Shown piece by piece: positions 34,786 to 44,502 of a stretch of 64,000 nt of DNA (positions within the stretch are counted from its first letter, which is position 1; every line of letters begins with the position of its first letter). The stretch is from Tengunoibacter tsumagoiensis (GTDB lineage: Bacteria; Chloroflexota; Ktedonobacteria; Ktedonobacterales; Ktedonobacteraceae), in NCBI RefSeq assembly GCF_003967535.1, contig NZ_BIFR01000002.1, positions 2,170,001-2,234,000 on the forward strand, in the 5' to 3' direction. The notes under the pieces were generated by a model. That model searched no databases, was not told the DNA's origin, and saw nothing but the letters and a program-made list of their open reading frames with translations. The position numbers were made by a program, and so were the translations under genes.

Positions 34786-37752
34786 CTACATATCTTCTTC
34801 TGGCGATGCTTCCTGGATTGGGGATGAGTGACTCTCCACAATTGTCTCTCCATCTGCTTCTTTAGACTCGCTCTTTCGATCCACCTGCATAAATAGCATT
34901 AATAAATCTGGAGGTGACTGCTCAATGAGCTGAATGACATCTTTTCCACCTTCAATTTCCTGTAGATCATAGCCAGTCTCTTGCACTAATCGTTCGATTA
35001 ATTCGTGAACATTTGGCTCATTATGTACTAATAGGATGGGCTTTAATGAAGAAGACTGCGATTGCTCTCCGTTCATCATGGCCAGAGTAGATACTTGATA
35101 CCCGGTCTCTTCGCGCAGTGGAGCATACGTATTCGTCAGTTGATGAAGGGTTGCAATAAGCGCATCACGAGCGACAGGCTTTACAAGATACTCGTCGGCG
35201 CCCAAGACGTAACCCGCAGAACGGTCCTCAAGGACTGTTAAAAGAATGACTGGAATCATAGCTGTGGCAGGATTTGATTTAAGTTGATGCAAAATCTGCC
35301 AGCCATTCACTTTTGGCATCATAATATCAAGTGTTACTGCATGCGGCTTTAAAGCCTGAATCACTGATAAAGCCTGGGTCGCATCCTGCACTCCCACCAC
35401 TCTATACGGTGATTGCTCTAAAGAGGCTGCGATGAGTTGCAATACGTCAGGATTATCATCAATAGCTACCACTAAGAACTCATCATTGTCAGCTAACGAT
35501 GAAGAATCTGGTAGGGGAATACTGAGTGCACCACCATTAAAACGTGGCGGGGGCAGATCCTGACGCGTCAGCGTATTCAGGCGAAGGTCCTGTAGCGATT
35601 GAAGATCGCGTGCATGAAGTGGAAGAATGATGGTAAAGGTGGTTCCTTGACCAGGCTCGCTTTCAATCTCTATTTTACCGCCCAGCAGCGTTGTAAACTC
35701 ACGGACAATGGAAAGTCCCAGTCCTGTTCCAGCATAGTTACGGCTATTACTATTATCTATCTGGTAAAATGCCTCAAAGATACGAGCCTGCAACTCGGGC
35801 TCAATACCGATCCCACTGTCCTTAACGGCAATACTCACCTGTTCAGAGTCACCTTGCCCTGCGTTAGTCGTATGCTTCCTGGCTGTGATCGTCACTCCAC
35901 CTTTTTCAGTAAATTTGAGAGCGTTCGAGAGCAGATTCAAGACAATCTGACGTAGCTTTAAGGGATCAGTCTCGATGAGAGTAGCGTCACTGGCGACATC
36001 CACGGTGACTCTGAGCCTCCGCTCAAGAGCAACCGAACGTGTCTCCTCAACCAGAGAACCCAGGAGATCAGCCAGATTCACTTCCGTCGCATTGATATCC
36101 ATACGACCTGCTTCTACCTTCGCAAGGTCTAGAACATCGTTGATAAGTGTAAGCAGGTGCTGAGCATTCTTGAGGATACGATCAATATTGCCTGTCTGGC
36201 GTTCGGTTAAAGGAGATTTCGCAGTCGTTCGTAACAACATCTGTCCAAAGCCAATAATAGAGGTTAATGGTGTCCTCAGTTCATGAGACATGGTTGAAAG
36301 GAAACGGCTACGCGCACGATTGGCTTCTTCTAACGCTGCGTTGAGCGCACTTAACTCATCGCGTTGCTGACGTAATACTCGATTAGCCTCTTCCTGTTCT
36401 CCAGCCCAACGCGCCAGTTCCTGAGCCTGCGCCTGAATATGAGCATACGCCTGAGTGTTACTTACCGCAGCCGCAACATTGGTGATGGCAACGTTCAGTA
36501 CATTGCGCGTCTGCTCGCTGATTGGGTACAGGGAACCAACTACTAACTCTCCAAGGAGATCATTTCCCTGAAGCACTGGCAGATGATAGAGCCCCGCTGG
36601 TAAGACGGTCCCATAAATCGTTTTGATCTGAAAATAGGTGGCATCTTTACTCTGAGTACTCGTAAGCATAAATGGCTGACGATCCCGAGCTACACGCCCA
36701 ATTAAGCCTTCCCCCAATGCAAAAGTCTCCTGGATATGCTCGGTATTCACACCCTGGGAGGCAAACAGACGTAGCTGATTGCTTTGACGATCTAGAAGAT
36801 AAAAGGCAGCTACCTGGATGTCCAATAACGGGAGGATGGTCCGTAAAAATTGCTCCATCAGATCGGTGAGGTTTAAGCTGTCAGTTAATAGTGCATTAAT
36901 TCTCGATACCTGTTCCAGAATATCGCGATCTTTTAGCGCTCCCTGTTGTTCCTGGAGAATGGTCGCCATCGAATTAAATGTATAACCAACCTCGCGCATA
37001 TCTGCATCGGTAAGATCCTCAACACGAACATTGAGATCACCAGCGCCAAAGGCTACGGCTGCTTCCTGTAGGAGCGAGAGCTGTTCACGCTGTTGAATTG
37101 CAAAACGCGAGAACGTTTGGGATAGCCAGAAAATAGCAATAATGGCAAATAGAATGGAGGCAGCCAGCGCTCCATAATCTGTCAGGCTTGCCGCTGACTG
37201 GAGGTTAGCAAGCTCATCATCACTTGCATTCTGCAAATGAGTGATTTTTGCACGAAAATCGTCAAATAATGTTTTGCCCTGTGTTTGCGTCTGCTCATCA
37301 CGAACTTCTGCGAAATTTTTTGCCTGCATCTTTGTGAAGACCGGGTCTGCAAAAGTGGTCATCCAGCGTTTCGCGCTTATATCTACCTGATCAAGAGCCT
37401 GAGAGGTTGACTGAAATTGAGCATTGGATAAACGTGCCTTAAGGTTCTGAAAGATCTGGCTGTATTGATTGCGACCACTATTATAAGGATCTAGAAAAGT
37501 TGGTGTATCTGTGGTGACATAGCCCCGAAGACCGGTCTCTTGATCAACCATGGACTGTAACAACACACTGATATCATTATGAATAGCAACTTTCTGCTCA
37601 CCCAATTGCTGCTGATTGTTCACCGCAGCAATCCCAACGGTTGATGTGAGAATAAAGCAGCAGACTAATAGCCCAATGGTAAAAATAAGCCGACCTTTTA
37701 GCTGATCAATAAGGCGGCGATGTTGACTACGAATTCGCAGACGATCTTTCAT
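34786..37752 (-). CDS. Hybrid sensor histidine kinase (CHASE3-HAMP-GAF-HisKA-HATPase-REC-pseudoREC)
   Basis: 988 residues. Order: membrane helix (about 22-47), CHASE3-type four-helix sensor with the QETGLRGYVTT signature, second helix (about 192-214), HAMP, GAF (about 285-435), coiled coil, HisKA with the phospho-histidine in SHELRTPLTS, HATPase with NLLSNALKF, DSGIGIEPE and GTGLGLS, then a full receiver (VVAIDDNPD, phospho-Asp in TLDIMMPKVNG, Lys in YLVKPV). A second receiver-like segment (about 905-965) has lost the acidic pair and the phospho-Asp, so it is probably non-phosphorylated. No cognate output regulator lies next to it. Signal unknown. Confidence 0.93.
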   Translation of the reverse strand: MKDRLRIRSQHRRLIDQLKGRLIFTIGLLVCCFILTSTVGIAAVNNQQQLGEQKVAIHNDISVLLQSMVDQETGLRGYVTTDTPTFLDPYNSGRNQYSQIFQNLKARLSNAQFQSTSQALDQVDISAKRWMTTFADPVFTKMQAKNFAEVRDEQTQTQGKTLFDDFRAKITHLQNASDDELANLQSAASLTDYGALAASILFAIIAIFWLSQTFSRFAIQQREQLSLLQEAAVAFGAGDLNVRVEDLTDADMREVGYTFNSMATILQEQQGALKDRDILEQVSRINALLTDSLNLTDLMEQFLRTILPLLDIQVAAFYLLDRQSNQLRLFASQGVNTEHIQETFALGEGLIGRVARDRQPFMLTSTQSKDATYFQIKTIYGTVLPAGLYHLPVLQGNDLLGELVVGSLYPISEQTRNVLNVAITNVAAAVSNTQAYAHIQAQAQELARWAGEQEEANRVLRQQRDELSALNAALEEANRARSRFLSTMSHELRTPLTSIIGFGQMLLRTTAKSPLTERQTGNIDRILKNAQHLLTLINDVLDLAKVEAGRMDINATEVNLADLLGSLVEETRSVALERRLRVTVDVASDATLIETDPLKLRQIVLNLLSNALKFTEKGGVTITARKHTTNAGQGDSEQVSIAVKDSGIGIEPELQARIFEAFYQIDNSNSRNYAGTGLGLSIVREFTTLLGGKIEIESEPGQGTTFTIILPLHARDLQSLQDLRLNTLTRQDLPPPRFNGGALSIPLPDSSSLADNDEFLVVAIDDNPDVLQLIAASLEQSPYRVVGVQDATQALSVIQALKPHAVTLDIMMPKVNGWQILHQLKSNPATAMIPVILLTVLEDRSAGYVLGADEYLVKPVARDALIATLHQLTNTYAPLREETGYQVSTLAMMNGEQSQSSSLKPILLVHNEPNVHELIERLVQETGYDLQEIEGGKDVIQLIEQSPPDLLMLFMQVDRKSESKEADGETIVESHSSPIQEASPEEDM

Positions 37753-37871
37753 TGGCGATAAGTTCTTTTTCTCTCTGGTTCCTCTGAGATAGACAGCATA
37801 AGAATGGTGATTGATTCTCTTTATGTGTCAGACGTGATGAGTTACAAGAGCTAGGAAGAGGTTCTATAAAT

Positions 37872-37902
37872 ATAGAACAGGATTAGCAAAAGCCTGTTCT
37901 AT
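37872..37902 (-). terminator. Terminator-like hairpin after the ECF module
   Basis: 10-bp perfect stem (37872-37881 with 37893-37902), 11-base loop, between the ECF ATPase stop and the start of the histidine kinase gene on the same strand. Confidence 0.6.
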
Positions 37903-37947
37903 TATACCACGGTTCATCTTTTTCGGACAGCGCTTTCCTCAAAAAGG

Positions 37948-39750
37948 CTATGCGTGTTTAAGAGCATCACTCCACTGTTGTGCTGTCAATAAAGGCGGAA
38001 GATGTGGATAGACTGGACGAAGCGAGGCGCTTAAGGCAGCCGCAGATGGGGCTGAGAGCCCGGTCTGAGCTAAGGTTTCTGGTTGTGCAAAAAGCTCGGT
38101 TGGTGTCCCTGTAAAGGAAAGCTGCCCTGAACGGAAGGCGACGACACGCTGACAATATTCTGCAACCAGCGTCATGTCATGGGTGATAATCAAAATAGTT
38201 TTTCCCTGCTGCTGAAGCTCTCCTAGCAACTGCATAATGCCAAGGATAGAACGGCGATCCTGTCCAGTGGTTGGCTCATCAACAATCAAGATGTCTGGCC
38301 CCATCGCTAACACAGCAGCTACAGCTAAACGCTGCCTCTGTCCTTTGCTTAAAAAGAGGGGATCTTCACTCGCATAAGAGCTTAATTGTACGGCTTCAAG
38401 GGTTGTTGCCACAATTTCACGCCGTCTTTTTGGGTCAATGCGGAGATTCTTTAGACCATACTCAATCTCATCGCTCACTTTGCGACAGAACAGCTGGTGA
38501 TCAGGATTTTGAAAGACATAGCCCACCGAGCGTGCAAGATGTGAGCGGACTTTTCGGCTCGCAAGATCCTGTCCTAAGACTTGAATTTTCCCTTGCGATG
38601 CACGATAGATTCCCGCCAGAATTTTCGCAAAAGTCGTCTTTCCACTCCCATTCGGTCCTAAGAGGGCTAACATCTCCCCTTTATTCAATGTCAGGTCGAT
38701 CCCTTTAAGCGCTGTTGTCCCATCGCCATAATGATAGGTTACACCAACCGCCTCAACGACAGGTTGATCTTGTTTTGGTTGAATAACCGTCTGGGAAGCG
38801 AAGGTCTGCTGGGCAACAATTGGAGCAAACGTCTCAATTCCTTCCTCCAGAGTGAGCGGAGGACGCGATTCATATAGATGCCCTGTCTGCCATGAGATCT
38901 GAACTAATTCGCCAACGGTAACTCCCGCAGGTTCGAGGATCGAGCGGTTCGCATAGAACTGCCTGGGGGTTGCAACAAGTTCAATGCGCCCTTTGTTAAG
39001 TACTGCAATCCGATCACAGAAGGTCGCTAAAATATCAGGATCTTGCTCGACAAGCACAACAGTCATTCGATAATCCTGCCGTAGGCGTGCAATGGTCTCA
39101 ATCACTTCACGTTTTCCAACAGGATCAAGATCACTGGTTGGTTCATCTAAAATCAGGACTTCGGGCCGTAAAGCCAGAAAAGCCGCAATAGCTACCCGTT
39201 GTTTCTGTCCACCGGATAGATCAGAAGGGTGCAAGTAAGCTGCTCCATGCCAGAGGTGCTCCAATCCAACCCATTTCAGTGCCTCAAAGGAGCGACGAAG
39301 AATCTCATCATTCGGTACCCCTTGAATCTGCAAACCCATTCCTAGCTCGTGTAGCAGGCTCATCCGCAAAAACTGATTTTCAGGGTCCTGTAACACCATG
39401 CCCATCTGATGAGTAGAGCTCGTTGTAGCAGTAATTGGTTGACCCAATAGCGACAGGTGGCCTCGAAAATGGTGAGGCTGCTGCTCCGCATTCAAACGAG
39501 CAGTAAAAGGCAGAATCCCCATTAAGGTCCGACAGAGCGTTGTTTTGCCAGCACCACTGGGTCCAGTGATACCAAAACATTCTCCCTGCTCTACACGCAA
39601 TGAGAGATCTCGCAACGTCCATGTGGAGGGCTGTTCATTAAAGGTAGGATAGCGCCACCAGAGACCAGAGACTTCGAGGGCGGCTACCTTCTTGCTTTGA
39701 GGAGCGGGTGAGCTCATATATGACTCATCAAAAGATTCTGTTGTCACCAT
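37948..39750 (-). CDS. ECF transporter double ATPase (fused EcfA/EcfA')
   Basis: The ATG at 39748-39750 has AAGGAG eight bases upstream and is preferred to a longer in-frame start. The 600-residue protein has two complete ABC domains: the first with GPSGAGKTT, LSGGQKQRVAIAAFL and LILDEPTSDLDP; the second with GPNGSGKTT, LSKGQRQRLAVAAVL and ILIVDEPTTGQD. Both catalytic sites look intact, although the second signature reads LSKGQ rather than LSGGQ. A duplicated ATPase of this kind is seen in YkoD-type ECF systems. It lies 11 bases after the T component. Confidence 0.9.
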   Translation of the reverse strand: MVTTESFDESYMSSPAPQSKKVAALEVSGLWWRYPTFNEQPSTWTLRDLSLRVEQGECFGITGPSGAGKTTLCRTLMGILPFTARLNAEQQPHHFRGHLSLLGQPITATTSSTHQMGMVLQDPENQFLRMSLLHELGMGLQIQGVPNDEILRRSFEALKWVGLEHLWHGAAYLHPSDLSGGQKQRVAIAAFLALRPEVLILDEPTSDLDPVGKREVIETIARLRQDYRMTVVLVEQDPDILATFCDRIAVLNKGRIELVATPRQFYANRSILEPAGVTVGELVQISWQTGHLYESRPPLTLEEGIETFAPIVAQQTFASQTVIQPKQDQPVVEAVGVTYHYGDGTTALKGIDLTLNKGEMLALLGPNGSGKTTFAKILAGIYRASQGKIQVLGQDLASRKVRSHLARSVGYVFQNPDHQLFCRKVSDEIEYGLKNLRIDPKRRREIVATTLEAVQLSSYASEDPLFLSKGQRQRLAVAAVLAMGPDILIVDEPTTGQDRRSILGIMQLLGELQQQGKTILIITHDMTLVAEYCQRVVAFRSGQLSFTGTPTELFAQPETLAQTGLSAPSAAALSASLRPVYPHLPPLLTAQQWSDALKHA

Positions 39751-39761
39751 AACGACACTCC

Positions 39762-40841
39762 TTACACCAAAATACTCGGCAGGTCGGGATGAGGCCCCAA
39801 CGCAAGATAAAGTAAAACAAGGCTTAACACCAGCACAAACCAATCAATCAAGCGCCATGGACTCGTCTCATAATAGTCGGTACTCTTCTGCTGCAATGTA
39901 TATCCGCGAGCCAGGAGAGCATCTCCAATCTCACTCGAACGACGAATCATCATAGCGACCATCGGTACAGCAATGCTACTAAAATCTCGTAAACGCCGGA
40001 TAAAACTGCGCGGTCGAGCATTAATAGCGCGTGCAATCTGCGCTTGATAGATTGTTTCATAATCAGCTACAGCCAGATTCAATGCACGAAAGACCGTACT
40101 CAGGAAAAACGTGACAGGCTGAGGCAAACGTAATTGCATAAGTAATCCAATGAGCTCTGTATCACGGCTCGTCACGACAATCGCCACTGTTGAGAGCATC
40201 ATCCCAGAATATCCAACCATCTTTGTCAATGCCAGCATCAGACCGCGATCACTTATCTGTAACGTGAGTGGATGAAATAGATGGATCTGAGCGATGGGCC
40301 AGGAGGGCAAAACAAGGAAGCTTGTCAGCAAAAGGGTCAGGCAGGAAGCCAGCAAAATACCAGTAAACAGGGCCCGTCGCCAGAGGTAATAGATCACAAC
40401 CACAGCCAGCCAGAGTACCTGCCAGAAAGAAAATCCAAAGGCTACATTTCCTGAATAAATTGGCTTCTCCACCAGTATGACATGTCCAGGTACAGGATTG
40501 AAGAGGGCCCAGGTTAAAAAGAGGCTAACCATTGTTGGCAGAGTCAATAAGAGATACCAGCGGGCAACCTTTTCATGCATTCCACTTAACGTAAAAAAGC
40601 CGATACTCACGATCCATAAGAGGAGAGCCCCTGAGAGATCTGGATGAGCAGTATTAATCGTTCTCAACTGTGCGGCTGAGAGACACAGCACAAAGATGAG
40701 ACGAGCAAGCAAGTGAACTTGAGCAAGAGGAGCATTTACTCGTCGTGAAAAAAGAAACGAACGTACAAAGCGCCGCCCTGGCGGGGGCTGTAAATAAGGT
40801 TTATCCTTGGTAGATTGCACCAGGAATTTCTGACTAGCCAA
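39762..40841 (-). CDS. ECF transporter T component
   Basis: 359 residues from a TTG start that is supported by GGGAGG nine bases upstream. About seven hydrophobic helices; the coupling region has AQIARAINARPRSFIRRLRDF and the C-terminal ALLARGY (Ala-Arg-Gly) motif. With the double ATPase it forms an energising module. No substrate-binding S component is present in the window, so either it is elsewhere or the module serves several S proteins. Confidence 0.85.
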   Translation of the reverse strand: MASQKFLVQSTKDKPYLQPPPGRRFVRSFLFSRRVNAPLAQVHLLARLIFVLCLSAAQLRTINTAHPDLSGALLLWIVSIGFFTLSGMHEKVARWYLLLTLPTMVSLFLTWALFNPVPGHVILVEKPIYSGNVAFGFSFWQVLWLAVVVIYYLWRRALFTGILLASCLTLLLTSFLVLPSWPIAQIHLFHPLTLQISDRGLMLALTKMVGYSGMMLSTVAIVVTSRDTELIGLLMQLRLPQPVTFFLSTVFRALNLAVADYETIYQAQIARAINARPRSFIRRLRDFSSIAVPMVAMMIRRSSEIGDALLARGYTLQQKSTDYYETSPWRLIDWFVLVLSLVLLYLALGPHPDLPSILV

Positions 40842-41407
40842 CAGTCTATGCCTCCCAAAGTGAGCGTTGGCTCACAAAACTATGCTAGCAACAAGTATAC
40901 AATATCCACGATATCCACGATATCCAGCCCGTAAGGCTACCAGTGAGTATAATGGAAACAGGCTCAAGCCTCATCTTGCCAGTACTTCATATGCTCACGC
41001 TTAGAGAAAGGCTAGGTATTTTTATATCAGGAAAGAGGATAAGCAAGACAGTGCTATTCTCTATGCACAGTACAGGAAATTATCCAGATAGAGAAACAGA
41101 GAGACCTGAGAATCGATTGGGTGGCTTCACTATCAGTGAGTATAATCTATTCTTTCTTTATCAGAAGAAAAAATATATACATTTTCTGCGATGCTTGAAC
41201 TTTGTTATGAGAGATGTATATTACAGATCAGTACACATCGTTTTCCTCTCTCAGGATACACAGAAAAGCAGCGAACTCAAAAGATTCCGTAGGCCATTGT
41301 GCTTGATAGAACACGCAAGAAAGCTTTATAGGGCGCGGAGTGTCGTGCGCTTGTGATAGGATAGAGAGAAAGGGTTTCACACTACTACAAACAAGAGGAG
41401 ATCAGGA
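40842..41407. other. Divergent promoter region between ECF module and fgd
   Basis: About 565 bases. It contains a 9-base unit ATATCCACG repeated nearly three times (40902-40927), a 6-bp dyad (GTGAGC/GCTCAC, 40860-40875) close to the ECF start, and a 13-base direct repeat CAGTGAGTATAAT at 40941-40953 and 41134-41146. A 137-codon frame at 40943-41356 is not credible as a gene. Confidence 0.5.
41303..41331 (+). promoter_or_regulatory. Candidate promoter of fgd
   Basis: TTGATA (41303-41308), a 17-base spacer and TTATAG (41326-41331) fit the housekeeping-sigma pattern and leave a leader of about 70 bases before the fgd start. Confidence 0.35.
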
Positions 41408-42421
41408 ATGGCAAATCGTCCCTTGAAGTTAGGTTATAAGGCATCTGCCGAACAGTTTGGTCCACGCCAGCTGCTCGACTTTACCGTAGAGGCTGAAGAT
41501 CTGGGCTTTGATAGCGTCTGGATCAGCGATCATTTTCAGCCCTGGCGACATACCAATGGACATGCACCTTCGGCTCTCGTCTGGCTAGGTGCAGCAGGTG
41601 AGCGGACGAAACGGATAGAGCTTGGTACGAGCGTCCTGACCCCCACCTTCCGCTATCCGCCAGCAGTCATTGCCCAGGCCTTTGGAACGTTGGGTGTCCT
41701 CTATCCAGGACGTATCATTCTAGGAGTAGGCTCTGGTGAGTCACTCAATGAGATTGCGGTAACTGGTGCGGAGTGGCCACCAGCCAAAGAGCGTCTGGCT
41801 CGCCTGCGTGAAGCAGTTGATCTGATTCAGAAGCTCTGGAAGGATGAACTGGTCAATTACGAAGGACAGTATTACAAGACGCACAATGCAACAATCTATG
41901 ATCGCCCAGACAAGCCTGTCCCCATCTATATCGGTGCTGGTGGCCCTGTTGCAGCAAAGTTTGCAGGCCGAGCAGGAGATGGTTTTATCTGTACCTCTGG
42001 CAAGGGCGATACGCTCTACCGCGACCAATTACTACCAGCAGTTGAAGAGGGCGCCAGAGCTGCGGGCAAAGATCCTGAAAGCCTCGATCGTATGATTGAA
42101 GTTAAAGTTTCTTTCGATACTGATCGGAATAAAGCACTGTCTGATACACGTATCTGGGCTGCACTTTCCCTCTCAGCCGAAGACAAAGTCAACATCCATA
42201 ATGCACGAGAAATGGAACAGAAAGCAGAAGCCGTTGCCGATCAAGCCTACAAGCGCTGGCTGGTCTCCAATGACCCGGAAGAACATATTGAGCAGATTCG
42301 CCCATATATCGAACTGGGCTTCAATAATCTCGTTTTCCATGCCCCTGGCGACGACCAATCTCGCTTCTTAAAGCTCTATGCGAAAGAGATCCTTCCCCGG
42401 TTGCGCAGCCGCTGGGGATAA
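41408..42421 (+). CDS. fgd: F420-dependent glucose-6-phosphate dehydrogenase-like enzyme
   Basis: 337 residues, the length of mycobacterial Fgd1. From memory of that protein, the match is high throughout: LKLGYKASAEQFGPRQL, SDHFQPWRH, GTSVLTPTFRYPPAVIAQAF, AGRAGDGFICTSGKG and the C-terminal NNLVFHAPGDDQSRFLKL are all close to identical. The active-site His (in SDHFQPW), Trp and Glu positions are retained. It reduces F420 with glucose-6-phosphate and feeds F420H2 enzymes such as the one at 14361. GAGGAG lies before the ATG. Other family members act on other sugars or alcohols, so the substrate is a strong but not certain inference. Confidence 0.9.
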   Translation: MANRPLKLGYKASAEQFGPRQLLDFTVEAEDLGFDSVWISDHFQPWRHTNGHAPSALVWLGAAGERTKRIELGTSVLTPTFRYPPAVIAQAFGTLGVLYPGRIILGVGSGESLNEIAVTGAEWPPAKERLARLREAVDLIQKLWKDELVNYEGQYYKTHNATIYDRPDKPVPIYIGAGGPVAAKFAGRAGDGFICTSGKGDTLYRDQLLPAVEEGARAAGKDPESLDRMIEVKVSFDTDRNKALSDTRIWAALSLSAEDKVNIHNAREMEQKAEAVADQAYKRWLVSNDPEEHIEQIRPYIELGFNNLVFHAPGDDQSRFLKLYAKEILPRLRSRWG

Positions 42422-42443
42422 GAGCCTCACAATTCACGTCTCA

Positions 42444-42482
42444 AGAGGAGTTGCCAGAACCATCGTACATGGCAGCTCCTCT
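42444..42482. terminator. Two-way terminator hairpin
   Basis: 13-base arms (42444-42456 and 42470-42482) with one G-U-type mismatch, between the convergent fgd and glycosyltransferase genes. Confidence 0.7.
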
Positions 42483-42517
42483 CTTTCATAGAAAACGTAG
42501 TGTACAACTTATATATT

Positions 42518-44233
42518 TTATGCATTCGGGTTCAGGCAGGACCTAGTAGGAGAAGATGTTACTGGCACATAAAGATGATAGTTTTCTATCGTTATTTGTT
42601 GACAAGGTATTTGGAGCAGAGAGAGCCTCTGTTGCAAGTTTTTATCTCCGGAAGAACCTGAAGGTAAGAGATAAAAGGCCTTCTCAGCCATCTTCACCTC
42701 ATCTTGATAGGAGGGATAACGATTCTGTCCTTGCTCTAAAGAGTCATCAACGACGCTACAGATAATCCGCTCTCGACTTTGAAAAATCAGCCAGTTACAG
42801 GTCCAATAATCTGAATAAATATCTGTCACATTTCTCTGGAGCAAGTTCTGTATTAATGCCTCTTGCTGCTCATTAATCTTTTGCACATCGGGCACTTGCA
42901 GAAAAGCTGTATAGGTCCCGTAACCTAGCACGATAACAAGCAGAACAGCGAGGCTTAGAGAGACCTTTTCCAGTACACGTCGAAAAGAGAACAGGGGCAG
43001 AGGACATTCCAATAAAAAGGCAACCAGGGTAGGCGTAACAATCAGCAAACCAACAAGATAGCGCGCAGATGTAATCGGCACCAGGGCAGGCGCAGGGCTC
43101 AAAAGATAGCTGAAGATCGTTCCCCAACCACAGAGCAACAAAAAGACGCGAGCAACCAGGCGAACTATCTGTGGACGTACTTTCATCGTATCAGCACTCT
43201 GCTTGTAAAGACGTGCTAATCGAAACAACTGATAGGCTACGAGACAGGTAGAGCAGGAGAGCAAGAGCAGAAATGTGCCTCCCCATATGCCCTGCCAGAC
43301 CATACAAGACGAAAGCTGTCCACGCCAGACACCAGGAGTAGTTGAGGCCATACAGATTGGAGTGGCTCCAGTCGCCAGCGGCAGACTGAACAACGTGGTT
43401 CCAAGCAGACTATCCCACAAAGAATGTTCTTGCATTGTAGTGCTGGTTGTGGCCATTCCACCAGCATTATTTAAATGAAGAAAAGTAATCAATGAATTCT
43501 CAGATGGATGCTGAAGATTAAAAAGCATAAGTGGAAAGGCCCCACAGAGAATACCGCAGCAGAGAGCAAGACCTCCCAATGAAAATAGTTCACGGCGACA
43601 GAAACAGAGCAGGAGGAGACAGGCCATTCCAACAAACGGAATGATCAGTAAATGGCTCCAGATTCCCAGTCCAATACTCACGCCTAAACATAGATAGAGC
43701 CAACTGCGTTGACGGTATTCTTTAAAGCCATACGTAGGAGACCAGGATAAAACCAGCCATGTACTCAGCAGCATCGCCAAAGCACCAAACAGAAGGGTCT
43801 CCAGAGCACCTCCAACTGCTTTCGTCTGGCGCGTCAACATCTCAACCGATCCCAGACTGAGAAGCAAGCATGACCACAGAGCAACTTTTCGCGAATAGAG
43901 CAGGCATGAGAGAGCATAGAGCACAAAAAGGAAGAGGGCAAACATGATCACAAGGCTCAGGCGCAATGCGAACAGTGAAGGCGCAAAAAAATGAAAGAAG
44001 CCTGCCGCTAGATACGCTTCTAAAGCACCCATGTAATTCTGACCATAAAAAAAGATCGGCAACTCACCATTATTTGCTATATGCAGCGCCATTAATCCCA
44101 TCGTTGCTTCATCGCTATTTGTACCTGGCCATCCCTGGGCAATGAGCAATATTCGAATAATGACAGCAATGGTAACAATGCCAACAAGCCCGATTTCCGC
44201 CCTCCCAAAACGCATTTTTCGCAAATAATTCAT
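42518..44233 (-). CDS. GT39-like (PMT_2) membrane glycosyltransferase
   Basis: 571 residues with about eleven helices. The first extracytoplasmic loop has the acidic pattern TNSDEATMGLMALHI followed by GELPIFFYGQNYMGALEAYLAA, typical of the ArnT/PMT_2 family that uses polyprenyl-phosphate sugars. A soluble C-terminal part follows (from about 440) with several Cys. It may glycosylate proteins or envelope lipids. It stands alone; GGAGAG lies upstream. Confidence 0.78.
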   Translation of the reverse strand: MNYLRKMRFGRAEIGLVGIVTIAVIIRILLIAQGWPGTNSDEATMGLMALHIANNGELPIFFYGQNYMGALEAYLAAGFFHFFAPSLFALRLSLVIMFALFLFVLYALSCLLYSRKVALWSCLLLSLGSVEMLTRQTKAVGGALETLLFGALAMLLSTWLVLSWSPTYGFKEYRQRSWLYLCLGVSIGLGIWSHLLIIPFVGMACLLLLCFCRRELFSLGGLALCCGILCGAFPLMLFNLQHPSENSLITFLHLNNAGGMATTSTTMQEHSLWDSLLGTTLFSLPLATGATPICMASTTPGVWRGQLSSCMVWQGIWGGTFLLLLSCSTCLVAYQLFRLARLYKQSADTMKVRPQIVRLVARVFLLLCGWGTIFSYLLSPAPALVPITSARYLVGLLIVTPTLVAFLLECPLPLFSFRRVLEKVSLSLAVLLVIVLGYGTYTAFLQVPDVQKINEQQEALIQNLLQRNVTDIYSDYWTCNWLIFQSRERIICSVVDDSLEQGQNRYPSYQDEVKMAEKAFYLLPSGSSGDKNLQQRLSLLQIPCQQITIENYHLYVPVTSSPTRSCLNPNA

Positions 44234-44502
44234 AGATAATTGCTCTCCATCCAGCTTCTACAACCCACTCAAAACTGTTTTATGGCATAAATTTTCCATT
44301 TATCCAAAATAATTATATCAACAATCGCATCCATACCACAAGAATGAGACAATGAGAATAAAGATACTCTTTTTTTTATAGAGCTTGCTTAATGGTTGTT
44401 CAGGTTTACACACCATTACATCTCCTTCATATAATATATAAGATAGCATCTAAACTAACTATATTCATCATATAAAGGAGGTAACTCCAGACAAGAGGTC
44501 GA

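Noticed and set aside
40943..41356. 137-codon frame before fgd
   Set aside because: Composition is not protein-like, no family resemblance, and it covers the probable fgd promoter.
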